Positions 42,558 to 52,888 of a stretch of 64,000 nucleotides of DNA are shown here, piece after piece; the first letter of the stretch is position 1; every line of letters starts with the position of its first letter. The position numbers and the translations under genes are program-made. Under the pieces are notes generated by a model that searched no databases, was not told the DNA's origin, and was given only the letters and a program-made list of their open reading frames with translations. The DNA is from Neolentinus lepideus HHB14362 ss-1 (lineage: Eukaryota; Basidiomycota; Agaricomycetes; Gloeophyllales; Gloeophyllaceae): positions 128,899 to 192,898 of the forward strand of contig KV425552.1 in the NCBI GenBank assembly GCA_001632425.1, given 5' to 3'.

Positions 42558-44371
42558 GAGCGTTGCACGAAGGCTAGCAGGCCTCGTGACTAGTAGTGCA
42601 TATATTTATCCCGGGGTCAGAGGGCGTGGTGCTGATAGTGGCTTCGGGAAGACTTCTGTCAAGGTGCGTCCTCCTACCCCCGCCGCCGAATTCAGTCTCC
42701 CTCCGATCCGTCTTCCTCTCAGGGCGGAACGCGACAGAGGGCGAATCACACGGAAAGGAGTCCGAGCTGAAGCGCGTCTGTCTCCTGATTAGTTTTTGTA
42801 GAACGACGTCGTCAACTTGGAAGCTAAAGCTCGAAGCCTTGGAATAGGAGCAAGACGTGAACTCGCAAAACGGGGGTATAAGGCCGGCTATAACTGCACG
42901 AATGAGCACTCGCACCCGTACACCGGAGACTTCTGCGTGAGAGAGGGGACCTGTGACGTCGATTGTATATCCCGCGCCTAACTCTTGGATGCATAATTCT
43001 GGGATCTCGAAACCGACAGTGCTCTGTCGTACACAACACACATCATATACATATCCAAGAGTCCCAACAACCACCTCCGAAATAAAAACGCTAAATCCAC
43101 TCCAGCACGCGCTCCAGCTCAGTCGTGACCCTGACTCCCTTGCGCGCGATCTTCACCGTGCTGCGGTCCCTTGACACTGTATTGCACTGTGGATGGTGAA
43201 TTCGCTGGCAGGAGATGGGAGGCGGGGGATTGGGGCAAGGACACACTTAGGCAGAAGTCTCCTCCACGCACTTATCCTCTGCGCTGACCTCGACGACGCG
43301 TACTGAAGTGTTCGATTTCCCGGCGCCCCATTTCCACCTACGTGCCCCCGCATCACTGTCAACTGCGACTCTGGACGGGAGAATTAGTACGCACGAGAAT
43401 TGCTGTCCTTGACGCAACTTCTCTGCCATATCGTTTGGTGGGCTGGGTGGTAAATGAGCGTCATCGAACCATAGCTGCACGCTTTATATACACATACACA
43501 CGAATCAAACCGTAAACGCCAATTAATTCGGTTTCCGACTGAGTAGTGGTACTGGTGCATATGGACAGGAACCACCCAGACGACTCTCGATCGTGTGGCG
43601 GTACTTGTCCGATCCGACCTTGTCGGCGTCGCGGATCTCAAGTGTACCTTGCAAGCTGGCCATGGCCATTGTGTTGTTCGCCGCTGTCAAGAGGACTGCA
43701 TGAACATTAGACGAGCTCGGTTATTCTCAGTCTGGGAGCCGGGCGATCTCAGTCCACGGGTTAATTGTTGACCGGTGACCACGTATGCCCTCCACTTCGA
43801 AGTGGAAGTTCCTGCGTTGTCGGAGTGCGATTGATATCTGTATCCCGGCGTCTACTAGGACGCGCTTCATTGTGGAGAGAGGCGAAGGCTCGTGATTAGC
43901 ATTAGTATCGCGGTTGGGATTTCACGCCACAGCGGTACGCAATCAATCGGACTCGAAATCGGAGATGATTCTCACTTCTCCGCGATTTATTTCCACACCA
44001 AACGTCCCATAAGATATTGTGTACATTAGTCACAAAAGCGCTTGGAGCAAATTCTGGAGAGGGGGAAAGCAAGTAGCCCATTCACCGGGGCAGGGAATTC
44101 AGGACACTCGTACAGCGATTTTAATGAACTGCTGTATCAAAAGCCCCTCCTGCCTTACTTGTTGCCACTCAGGTGTTTGCATGTCAGGAGTGATTTCGTA
44201 AACATGTTAAATACAAAAGTACACAGCAGTCCTATTGAACATAATGCACGGAGATGGGCACTCTGCATGACACTCGTGAAACAACTTCATAAACAAACTG
44301 ACGAGGGAGATACTACCACATACGGACTTATTCACGGAAATGTCATCGTGAACCCGCAACTGAGAATCCAA
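42558..44371. other. Region downstream of the transposon
   Basis: Apart from the uncertain gene at 43247-43669, frames on both strands up to 166 residues (for example minus 43074-42574) lack recognisable motifs and splice context. No repeat stands out. Confidence 0.4.
43247..43669 (-). CDS. Probable small two-exon gene, unknown
   Basis: A first frame begins MAMASLQGTLEIRDADK, runs through RHTIESRLGGSCPYAP and ends at VPLLSRKPN. A second frame begins near WFDDAHLPPSPPND, continues with MAEKLRQGQQFSCVLILPS and ends near 43247 after ARRWKWGAG. Both look like real protein and read in sequence on one strand, but I could not settle the splice junction between about 43465 and 43530. It could be a small intact gene of about 125 residues or a decayed one. 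Family not recognised. Confidence 0.35.
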
Positions 44372-44770
44372 CTAAAACCCAGCTTTGAATCTGACTTCGC
44401 ACGCATGACAGACTACTCCAGCTGCGGAAGAGATCCTATTGTACCGAGCTACGGTGGGGATCCACTGCAAATAATGTCAGCCTGAACAACGATTAGACAC
44501 TAAGATGCGTCACCCACAGCTCTATTGCACCGCCTGGGCTGCGAGCAAACGTAGGTCATGGGATACCCACGACGCCGAGCTTCGGCATCACTGATGATCC
44601 TACGGTGCTGGATACAAGAATCATGACCTTGCAACACCTTCATTGTCACTGAGACATACCCCGCATGCTTCGAACAAATCGTACCATCTGGTAAAAGTGT
44701 TGTTAGCAAGGAGGCAGCTTTGGCTCGGAGAACATGCATAGAGCCGGACTCACGCGTTACGTCCGCACAT
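44372..44770 (-). CDS. Small cysteine-rich protein, four-exon family (copy E)
   Basis: Exons 44770-44754, 44687-44660, 44607-44518 and 44464-44372 give 75 residues. The first exon is again exactly 17 nt (MCGRN plus two bases), and the intron phases are 2, 0 and 0. The chain begins MCGRNAWYDLFEACGH, keeps VCSQPRRC in the third exon and VVCHAC in the fourth. It has His where the other copies have Cys after A-C-x. The last donor (GTGGGT) was chosen because it keeps the family's phase 0. A nearby GTGACG would end the protein after ten residues. Function unknown; it is the shortest and most divergent copy, so less certain. Confidence 0.55.
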
Positions 44771-44850
44771 CTTAAAATCAGGAGTAAGCAGGAGGATATA
44801 TGAGCTGCGTTCGTCGTATGAATGCATTACTCTCCAGCAACACCGGCGGC

Positions 44851-44887
44851 TTATATTCCTTCTGCCAAAGTCTGTGGCGGGCGTGGC
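44851..44887 (-). promoter_or_regulatory. TATA and GCCAC boxes of the gene at 44770
   Basis: Read on the minus strand, GCCAC occurs at 44887-44883 and 44878-44874, followed by AATATAA at 44857-44851, 81 nt before the start codon. This is the same arrangement as for the related genes. Confidence 0.6.
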
Positions 44888-46043
44888 GCAGGCCACCAAC
44901 ACTCAGGGGTGGTCATGGCTCATCATCTAAGCAATGCATAGAAGCCCAACAAGTAGACAAGCAGACGCCACCAGACCTGCAGCAGCCATGGAGGAATGTG
45001 TCGCAATCACAATATGCACCATGGCGAAGTCGGGGTGCAGACCAGCCTCCACCATCATTGATTCATAAAGCCGACTTGCGAAAGATCATCGAGTCTATCC
45101 TGGTCCGCCACCAGTATAGCATTGTCTCGTCAGAATTGCGGTGCGAACAACGCCACGGAGAACGCGCCCACTTTATGGTGGTCCATCGAGAGGCCCTATG
45201 CCAAGAACAATCTCCCGTAATGGCCAGGTAGGCGGAGGACACGAGGTACATTGAATAGTGCACTTATATCCGCGCGCATCATAGCAAACCATCAGCCAGG
45301 ACCAGGTTCACAAAGGTATCAGATTAATCAAATGACTAGACCATTATATAAAATTTATTATCACCAGATGACGCATAATTAACAAAGAGACCAAGGAGTT
45401 AGAGTGGAGCACTTGCCTCAGACTGCGATGATAGTCTTTCCAAGCAGGGTGTTTCGGACACCGCTTCGCGACGGTGGCTCCTAATTATACGGACAGGGAC
45501 CTCAAGAAGGCGTCGGTAGCGCATTTCCACGTCGAGTCGAGCCGCTAACTACGCAGCATGCTTATCAACGATATGCCTGTGTAGCCTCATGGCGTTGCAT
45601 GCAGTCGATGGAAGACTGAATATTAGCAGTCGCTCGAATCCGAAGGATGCTAACCGGTACTTTCCGAGAGCTGCTGATTGGTCCACAGGTGTTTTAGTCC
45701 ATGAGGTATATTTATAGTCGTATCCTTTTTTTTTTTTTTGGTAGAGCGTTTGGGCAAGCGCCCGGCTTCCGACAGTCGACAACAATCGCCTTCGTTAGCC
45801 CGCTGGATGACTTGAGTGATAGAGAGGCGGTTGATTCAGTTGATCAGTGTGGCTGACTCGTCCAGGTGTCCCAGTCTCTGAGGCCGCCGTGCCGTCCGTT
45901 TCACCCCTGCCTTTACCTATCGCATAATGACTAATGCTGAAGAAATGCATATATTATACTGCATGACATATCTCGAGCGAGAACAAGTTTATGTATTACC
46001 GACGCCGTGAGCGAACCTGTACAGCCAAGAGCCTGTAATCCCC
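44888..46043. other. Intergenic, no firm gene
   Basis: Contains frames of 60-143 residues on both strands without motifs, and a run of 14-15 T at about 45726. No gene is called. Confidence 0.4.
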
Positions 46044-46759
46044 TCACGGCGAGTGCTCGCAATACTTCGAGATTAGGCGCTCCACCCAGCGGTATAAACA
46101 ACAACGGCGGCGTTTTGGGCGGCGGTCAGATACATTGGTAGCTGGCGGCAGAGGATACCAAGAAGACTCGGAGTCATCCGAGTCCACTTCCGTGATATAA
46201 GCATCTTGGTATTCCTGCACGTCAGATCTCGGGCAACCGGCGGGCATTCGATCCTGATATGCTGTCCGAGTGAGCGGCTCTGAGTATGGATGACCGTTGA
46301 GTGGGCCCTGATAGTGGCTGGGCGGGTGTTGGCCTCGGGACGGCGCTGCAGCAAATTGGTAGTTCTGACCGGTCACGGAAGCAGGTGGGTAGCAATGAGC
46401 CATGTTGAAACCTCGCGATACAGGAGAAGAGCTCTCCCATTCGGGGATAGGTCTCGAAGGCATCGCGTGAGTCGGACGCGGTTCGCCGAGCATACACGGT
46501 GTGGCGTACTCAGGCCCAAGAGCGTTGGGTAGTAGAGAGTACGTGGGCTGTTGAGTATTGGACGGGCTTCCTGCAACTAGCGGAACACAAGCATAGGTAA
46601 TGGCCTGGGGAACAGTGTAGGAGATAACTGGTACGGGGACTAGTGGAGGCGAGAGCACATAGGGAGGGTGGTATAGGCTGATGACAGATATCGATAGTGT
46701 GAGCTCTGTCCGTCATGGATGCGGGTGTAGATGAGGGCTTACTAAACAAGGTATGCCAT
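46044..46759 (-). CDS. Pro/Tyr-rich protein, paralogue of the gene at 13646-14346
   Basis: Two exons (46759-46743 and 46677-46044) with a phase-2 intron give 216 residues. The first exon is 17 nt (MAYLV plus two bases). The N-terminal half is Pro/Val/Tyr-rich (VPVPVISYTVP), the middle holds YQDRMPAGCPR and QEYQDAYITEVDSDDSE, and the C-terminus is basic and Cys-containing (RRPKRRRCCLYRW). Layout, promoter and the YQDR block match the gene at 13646. No signal peptide, membrane segment or known domain is seen. The basic tail could serve nuclear targeting, which is only a guess. Confidence 0.6.
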
Positions 46760-46824
46760 TATTGATGTAGAGGCGAGATGCTAGGGACTGTTGTTTAGAT
46801 GCATTTCTGCTACATCGGGCGATG

Positions 46825-46851
46825 ATTAAGTATTCCTTCCTGGTATGTGGC
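46825..46851 (-). promoter_or_regulatory. GCCAC box and degenerate TATA box of the gene at 46759
   Basis: Minus strand: GGCGCCAC ending at 46847, then CCAGGA and GAATACTTAA around 46835-46826, about 70 nt before the ATG. Base for base it is the closest relative of the promoter at 13548-13573. Confidence 0.55.
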
Positions 46852-48011
46852 GCCTACAAACTTGATGCACTGCTTTGCACCGCGGTTTGTTCAGATTGAG
46901 GTTGGTGCATGATGAGTGACACAGCAGGGATTGTGATCGCCACGGGTGGCACTGTTGGACGCCAGTCTTCGGCGGTGCGCAATTGATCGGACTCATATTT
47001 ATTTTGGGGAAGGCGTAGAGCGCTGTCTGCCACTATTATTAGCTCGAGAAGAGCGTAACTTGAATCTATGTCACGGTTGTGCGTGTTCAACATTCTCTGT
47101 GACATTGATACTGTTAGTGAAGGCGACAATTTCCATAGTTCTCGCGAAATCGTCGAGGGGGTCGGGAAGGATGGAGTTCGTCTAGGAGAGTATCATGCAG
47201 AGCCAGGACACAAAGCACCCTACTACGTCATCCTCAGTCTACCGTTGGTTCATCGACGTCTCTAGAAGTCGGAAGGGGTCTATTCGAAGGCGAAGAAGAT
47301 GATAGGGGACATCGATGTAAGAACCCAGGTAACTGGGCGGCGACGTACCTACTCCCTGCCAGCCCATCTATAGGTCCCCAAGCTTTAAAATTCGGTCCCT
47401 CCACTGGCTTCAAGACTCTGCTTCGTTAGTCACTCCATACGGGTGCATCCTCACATCCTATCCACCACTTTCAGCACTGACGAAGGCTCTATACTCAGTT
47501 ATGCCGGCCTACCTCCTGCAGAGAGGGCAATGGCAACCTCGACGGCCGTCGCGCATTACGTGTCTCCGAGTCTAAAGGTATGTCTGTGGTCGTATCTGTT
47601 GACGCGCGCGGACGCACCGATCGCGGATGTGCGACGCGAGGTAACAGACGCGCGTCAACAGTATCTCGTATAAGACATTTCAAGACGACAGATAAAGCTT
47701 AAAGAGGCGTAGACGGTAACTATCGATCGGCGTGTGAGTCCGAGTGAGACTCACTCGACGCCTGTCACACGTGACCCGAGTCACCTGACGAGTCGAACAA
47801 CTCGGCCGAGTTGATCATGCACCAAGCAATTCAACTCAGAGTAAGTACTAGTTCTACACATTCGGACACCCGCTTTCTCAAGGCAGATGCTTTTCAAATG
47901 TCATACTGCGGACTTGCGTCTCCATTCCGCCATTGTGTTCTGTGTAATAGCATTGTAGCAACTTTTTTAAAAATTGTGGCGCCGCGACTCCTCGATGTGG
48001 ATATCCTTATA
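46852..48011. other. Intergenic
   Basis: Contains GCCACGGGTGGC near 46940, a 65-residue plus frame at 47068-47265 and a 76-residue plus frame at 47443-47673. Neither is convincing. A GAGT/ACTC-rich stretch lies at 47735-47820. Confidence 0.4.
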
Positions 48012-48338
48012 CTGTACCATTTCAATCAATTCGCCGCTGGCCATGACGCGTGACAACCGAAATCAGTTCGCCAGCCCGCCGCCCCGCCGGATGACGCGTG
48101 ACAGGCTCCCAACTTCGCCAGTACTGTCCGTCGTAAATTTCCGTATAGACGTTTAATCCCAATTTAATCCATTTTAAACCTTCTTTCTGCTGGTAATCCA
48201 TTATAATGGTGTTCGGAAATTTCCGACATTGCCATTTCATTTCGCCACCTAGCTACATGACACGTGACAATACCTAAATTTCGCCACGCCAGAGGGCCGC
48301 GTGACGCGTGACACGGCGAATTGATCGAAATGGTACAG
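48012..48338. mobile_element. MITE with TA flanks, 327 bp
   Basis: The ends CTGTACCATTTCAATCAATT and, reversed, CTGTACCATTTCGATCAATT match at 19 of 20 bases, and both sides are flanked by TA. This fits a Tc1/mariner-type non-autonomous element. The interior has four copies of a TGACGCGTGACA-like word. No reading frame is meaningful. Confidence 0.8.
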
Positions 48339-48555
48339 TAATTCATCTGACACCTGGCTGATATCTTGTGGACACACCTCAGTAATAACGAATACCGGTG
48401 GTAGAGAAGTTGAAAGATAATATACGGTTTGCATTAGTAATAGACTTAAATGTGGTGTAGGTCGAAGAAGCACAAGATCATACTTAACCACTTCGCACCC
48501 AGGATCGTCAGCGATATAATCCGCTGCATGTGCAGGTCCACGAAGAGCGATATCT

Positions 48556-49392
48556 TCAAAACTCAAAGTCTATCGGGATCACTGGCAAAGGCAAGGATGA
48601 CGAAAGACCAGTCTTCCTCTTCGGACCTCTCAGGAATAATTGGTGATACCAGAGGCAGGAGGTAGGTTGATCCACGGAAAATCGTGTCGAATTCAGTAGC
48701 GGAGGGGCGCTCGCGGATCGCAGGCATGATGTCCCGGGAATGGCGGAAGGAATATTGGGCAAAGGAACAGCCGAAGGAGGTGGGGAGGCTTGGATGTTGT
48801 CGGTCGTTAAGGGACTTGATGGGGAATGCAACACCAGAGGAGCGATGTGTTCAGCAGGTGTCGGTGGAGAAGGTGCTGAAGTCGGCGAGACGGCGTCCTG
48901 ACTGTCATCATTAGCAATTCCCGAGCTCGCTAGAGTGGGAACAGGTATCTGCGGGACAACGTCAGCGACAACTGGCGTTGAGACTGATCTCGGTATGTTC
49001 TCAGGAGGACCACCATGCTTTGCGCAGAGTTCAAACTCGGGGCAGTAATCTGATTTGAACGCTGTAATAATCTGTCGATGGTGTAAATTAGTTTGGCGTA
49101 CAGGAAATGCAAGGGAACCCGCACCGTTCTAGACTGACACCCAGATGAACATCGATGGTAACGGCTAGTGTGACATCTAACATCGTCACAGTTGTCATGG
49201 TCTACAAGCCGTACGATAGGGAGATACCCGCTGCACTGTGAACCGAAGTGTCAGCATCAAAGAGCTGCTAGTACAACAGAGACTCGTACCTCGCATGCAT
49301 ACAACGGATACAGGCTGATCAGGTAACGTAAGATGAGCCATAATTATCACATTCGAAGTTTATACAAAGACTTACAAGCGGATGAGACACAT
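48556..49392 (-). CDS. Cysteine-rich protein with long Pro/Ser-rich tail (copy H)
   Basis: Exons 49392-49376, 49314-49290, 49235-49125 and 49071-48556 give 222 residues. The first two exons are 17 and 25 nt and the phases 2, 0 and 0, identical to the copies at 8794 and 16541. The chain begins MCLIRFLYPLYACEC, continues with DNCDDVRCHTSRYHRC and SGCQSRT, and after intron 3 has DYCPEFELCAKHGG. It then continues for about 150 residues of Pro/Ser/Thr-rich sequence. This is the longest member. The tail is probably disordered. Function unknown. Start codon is 73 nt after the TATA-type box. Confidence 0.7.
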
Positions 49393-49464
49393 GCTGAGCG
49401 CAGGCTATTCGAGTGTGGAACTGAGAACGCTTGATTGCGTGTCCGTACACTCATGGCTAATGGC

Positions 49465-49490
49465 TTAAATACGCTGCTCAGGTTCGTGGC
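49465..49490 (-). promoter_or_regulatory. GCCAC and TATA boxes of the gene at 49392
   Basis: Minus strand: GCGCCAC with GCCAC at 49490-49486, then TATTTAA at 49471-49465. Same order and spacing as the other five promoters. Confidence 0.6.
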
Positions 49491-50231
49491 GCATGAGCCA
49501 TGATGGGCTAATTAGGAAAGTTAGTTCGAGTGTACCGCCAATCTACAGTGGAGTGGCGTACGTGTCGAGATGGAGAACTTAAGACTGGGACCTACCAAAG
49601 ACACCGAATAGAAGGATATCTCCAAGGGTGGCGCTGCTTGCTTGTATCCTACGAGTGACAGAATGATCGGACCTAGACGTTGCCTCGGTTGTGACGGGGA
49701 AGCCGGACATCCCCCCTTGTAAACCTGTGTCTCTGAGTGGATCCATCCAAACGGGTGCGTACCTGAGTTCTTACGGTGTTGACGCTGTATGCCGAAAATG
49801 TTTAATGAGTTGGTCAATTCTCTAGTATATTTTTTTTAATTTTCGCAGTTGTACAGTACTGAGTCCGACGCCATCGTACACGAATAATCATTTTCAAGTT
49901 AGAAGTGGTACCAAATACGTTTCAGAACGGAGCGCCAGACTGCGTTTGTGACAGTCCAAAAGGCCTTCAGGTGGGGACGGCTGTTGCGATGTATGTCCGG
50001 TACTCATACACAGTCCCGGCAAAACCTGTCTCTGTGGTTGCCTAGTGTTCGCAGCAAGTAGAGAAAAGTCCGTTGTAGACGATAGCCAGAGGATATGTCG
50101 AGCATGCATCAGACTTCGGGCGCAACCACGTTGGCGTTAAGTGAAAGATCGCCGACAGCGCCGCGACGCGTTTGTCACGTGTAACCTAGACGCGTGGTGC
50201 CACGTGCTTCCGGCGCCATACTCGATGCACG
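49491..50231. other. Intergenic, no gene seen
   Basis: Only short frames occur. A CACGTG/ACGCGT-rich patch at 50160-50215 is noted but unassigned. Confidence 0.45.
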
Positions 50232-50234
50232 TCT

Positions 50235-50738
50235 CACTTCGGGAGTTGCACTCTTTTGGACCCCGCAAAAGGTTGATCGGAAGGGATATCGAAAAGGTTA
50301 TATTTAGGAATACATTCTAGAGGGCTCAAAATACAATATTTTAAACAGTCTCAAAATGGAATGCCGAAGGTTATCTTTTCCATTACCTTCGCAAATACTT
50401 TTGAAAGGGTCAAAATAAATGATTTTGTGCCCATTCAAAGCAGTTACCACCATATAAACTCTTGCAGCGCCCCAAAAGGGATTATCCTGGCAGGGGTCAC
50501 ATGATTTAAAGATCATATTTTTTGAAATTGAAAAAGAATTACTACATCGGGCAACAGTTTATTATATTTTGGCAACTTGCGCCAGTTAATGCTGAAGATA
50601 ACCTTTCCTATTCCATTTTGAGCTACGTCAAAATATCACATTTCGAGGTCTACAAAATGCATTCCCTAAATATTATCTTGTCGATATTCCTTTCAATCAA
50701 CCTTTTGCTAGGCCTAAAAGAGTGCAACTCCCGAAGTG
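50235..50738. mobile_element. Foldback MITE, 504 bp
   Basis: The left end CACTTCGGGAGTTGCACTCT and the reversed right end are identical over the first 20 bases. The similarity continues with few changes for about 90 bp, then more loosely (AAAATGGAAT, AAGGTTATCTT blocks) toward the centre, so the element is nearly one long inverted repeat. Both sides are flanked by TCT (50232-50234 and 50739-50741). It has no coding content. Confidence 0.88.
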
Positions 50739-50839
50739 TCTACTGAAAGCCGTCGTCTGCAACAAGTCTGCAATGCTCACAACGCTGTTTGAGGGCTGGT
50801 TATATATCTTCCTTCGTCCTATACTTCTATGCAACCCGA

Positions 50840-51867
50840 ATGGCAACAGATACGTTAGTTACCCGTGTTCTACGTCCTCGAGCGAGGTTGCTCACAATCC
50901 ACAACTATCAGGCACCCTCACTCACGGCGGAGGCGCTGAGCGACCAGGATATCAATGATTTGATCGCATGTTCACCAAAAGTTGACGCGGATTCGGTTTA
51001 TGTTACCAAGTTAGCTTGTAATTACCCCGGGAGGGTGTCCAAGATCGCCTCGGACACTGTTGCAAAGAGAATGTCGACCGATCCGGCGCAACAAGAACAA
51101 CTCTCCACAGAACTGGTTCGCACCTCCACCAATATTCCCGTTCCACGATGTGGACGTTTAGTCAAATGTCTTACCTCTACCGGTGTTTATCTCTTACAAC
51201 AATTCGTGCCCGGTCGTACTCTGCACGATGCGTGGCCATCCCTCAGTTGGTGGCATAGATTCCGCGTCTTGCTTACCTTCCGCTATTATATTTACCAACT
51301 CAGGCGCATGACAGAGCGAGTCGGTCCTCCTTCATTTCCGGGGCCACCAAGTTGTGATGGGATACCGAAATATTGCAAGGGCCGCCTGTTGAATAGTGCC
51401 GGTTGCGGTCCTTTCCAATCGTACCGTGAACTAGCCAGATGGTACCAGAACCGCCTCTTGGTCATGCAGCGCTTTCGAAAACAAGGCTTAGGCTTGGCAC
51501 CCTTCGATTCTACTGTGCCTCTGGCTTTCACTCATATGGACCTACACCTACGCAACCTCATTCTTGGTGATGACAGGCAGTTGTGGGTAATTGATTGGGC
51601 AGAAGCTGGATGGTATCCTTCATGGTTTGAAGCGGCAAGCATGTCTATGTATGCCAAGAGTCATCCGGACAGTTCTCGGTCTTGGAGGAAGTGGATACCA
51701 TTCGTCGCTGGATCATGCGACAATCCTGGTCAACTTCCTTTTATAATGACCATTTCATACTCTCTTGAATGTATGCCACCGGACATCATGAATTTGGTAC
51801 GTTCCTGAGCGAAAGTTATTGGTGCTATCTAAGTGTTGTCATATAGATTGATTCTGAGCAACCGTAG
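50840..51867 (+). CDS. APH-family (aminoglycoside phosphotransferase-like) kinase
   Basis: Two exons (50840-51796 and 51847-51867) give 325 residues. Without the terminal 50-nt intron, translation ends at 51808 with three other residues. The catalytic loop is THMDLHLRN (H-x-D-L-x4-N) and the metal-binding motif is VIDWAEAG, as in APH/choline-kinase-like proteins. Upstream are a YLLQQFVPGRTL hinge-like segment and a weak N-terminal lobe. Such genes are abundant in fungi and their substrates are mostly unknown. Antibiotic resistance should not be assumed. The start MATDTLVTR was preferred to an upstream in-frame non-ATG codon. The 3' end overlaps or abuts the convergent gene ending at 51839. 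Confidence 0.85.
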
Positions 51868-52247
51868 TGTCGCTGTCTTTGACTGCAAGTGATTCGGCAC
51901 GATCCAATATTAAATTCGAGGTTCCGTATTCCTTGTACTCTACAAGGAGCACTCCACGCATTAGGTGGTTCATGTCTGTGTACGAGGGTCTCATGTCCAG
52001 GCGGAAAGATGTCAGATCGTCCATCTTCTGGACCATTGATAGACGGAAGTGAAAGAATTTGCCGTCCCCATTTTCCGTGCCTGTGACAGCGATGTAAGAT
52101 ACGGGCTTCTCAAGAGCGTCGATGTTGCTCTTGAACTCGGAGGTTTGGACTATGGTGAGTCTATTTGGCAAACTATACGTTCTAGGGCAATCGTTAGTCA
52201 CCACTGTCAACAAGGCCAGGGAAGGACTAAACGTACGTGGTCGACAT
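51839..52247 (-). CDS. Small protein, unknown (possibly DUF7770-like)
   Basis: Two exons (52247-52237 and 52181-51839) with a 55-nt intron (GTACGT donor, GACTAAC branch, CCCTAG acceptor) give 117 residues starting MSTTTYSLPNRLTIVQ. The middle reads GKFFHFRLSM and TSFRLDMRPSY, then GVLLVEYKEY. This resembles a family of small basidiomycete domain proteins I recall as DUF7770, with low certainty. No signal peptide. It is convergent with the APH-type kinase. Confidence 0.6.
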
Positions 52248-52453
52248 GATCCTAGCGGTAAGCGAATGTGTCGAAAGTAAAATGCGGCGCTGAGTTGAAG
52301 CCAGGCGCCCTATATGCATGTATGGGATACGCAGTTACAGCCTTTTATTCCTTTAATTTGCTTTGGTTGTTGCAAATATTCTGAAAACCGAACTCGGTGG
52401 GACATGGGTAAGGATCTAGCAAGAAATGTGGAGTATTGTTGTATGGACTTCTC

Positions 52454-52888
52454 CTAGGTCGTGGCAGCCTGCCTGAAATCACCTTTTGTTTCATTTTTGG
52501 GAACACTGACAATCATGAATGTCTCGTCTGCTTCAATCGCTATGCCCTTCACAATTGACTGAGTAGCCAGCGACAATACAGCACGAAGTTCTCGGAAGAA
52601 GAGCCGTGTTTCTCGGGCATAGCTGCCTTCGACGCATCAGTGATAGCAGGTGATAGCAAGAAGTGCGTTTGGATCCGGCTGGTGAGTCTCAGAACTCGCT
52701 TCCTGTACCGGTATCCAGTATAAGTAAGGTTCATGATAGGGCACCGCTACTCTGGGATATATACGCATGCGTGAGGGAAATTCTCTTCGAACCAACAGAT
52801 AACTTACATTTGGTACCGGCGAGGAACTTTTTATACCATGTAAGTTACGGTTAGTAGTTGGATCCCTGTATCGGCATCTACCGAACAT
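52454..52888 (-). pseudogene. Gene with an in-frame TGA, probable pseudogene
   Basis: A minus-strand frame reads VAVPYHEPYLYWIPVQ, PDPNALLAITCYH, a TGA, then CVEGSYARETRLFFREL, SLATQSIVKGIAIEADETF and MIVSVPKNE to a TAG. Both sides of the TGA look like one continuous protein. A GTAAGT donor and CCCAG acceptor precede VAVPYH, but the exon before it cannot be joined without another stop. A single C-to-T change at a CGA codon would explain the TGA. Family not recognised. Confidence 0.45.

Noticed and set aside
42574..43074. Minus-strand ORF of 166 residues, at first thought ZPR1-like
   Set aside because: Short resemblances (FEIPE, YTIDVT) occur in the wrong order for ZPR1 and no zinc-finger cysteines are present; the likely explanation is chance.
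44042..44485. Plus-strand ORF of 147 residues
   Set aside because: It begins at TTG rather than ATG, has no motifs, and lies antisense to the fourth exon of the spliced cysteine-rich gene at 44372-44770.
44800..45231. Plus-strand ORF of 143 residues
   Set aside because: It overlaps the TATA/GCCAC promoter of the minus-strand gene at 44770, with atypical composition and no splice context or motif.
50840..51867. Antibiotic resistance gene
   Set aside because: The protein has APH motifs, but fungal genomes hold many such kinases of unknown substrate and nothing here indicates aminoglycosides.
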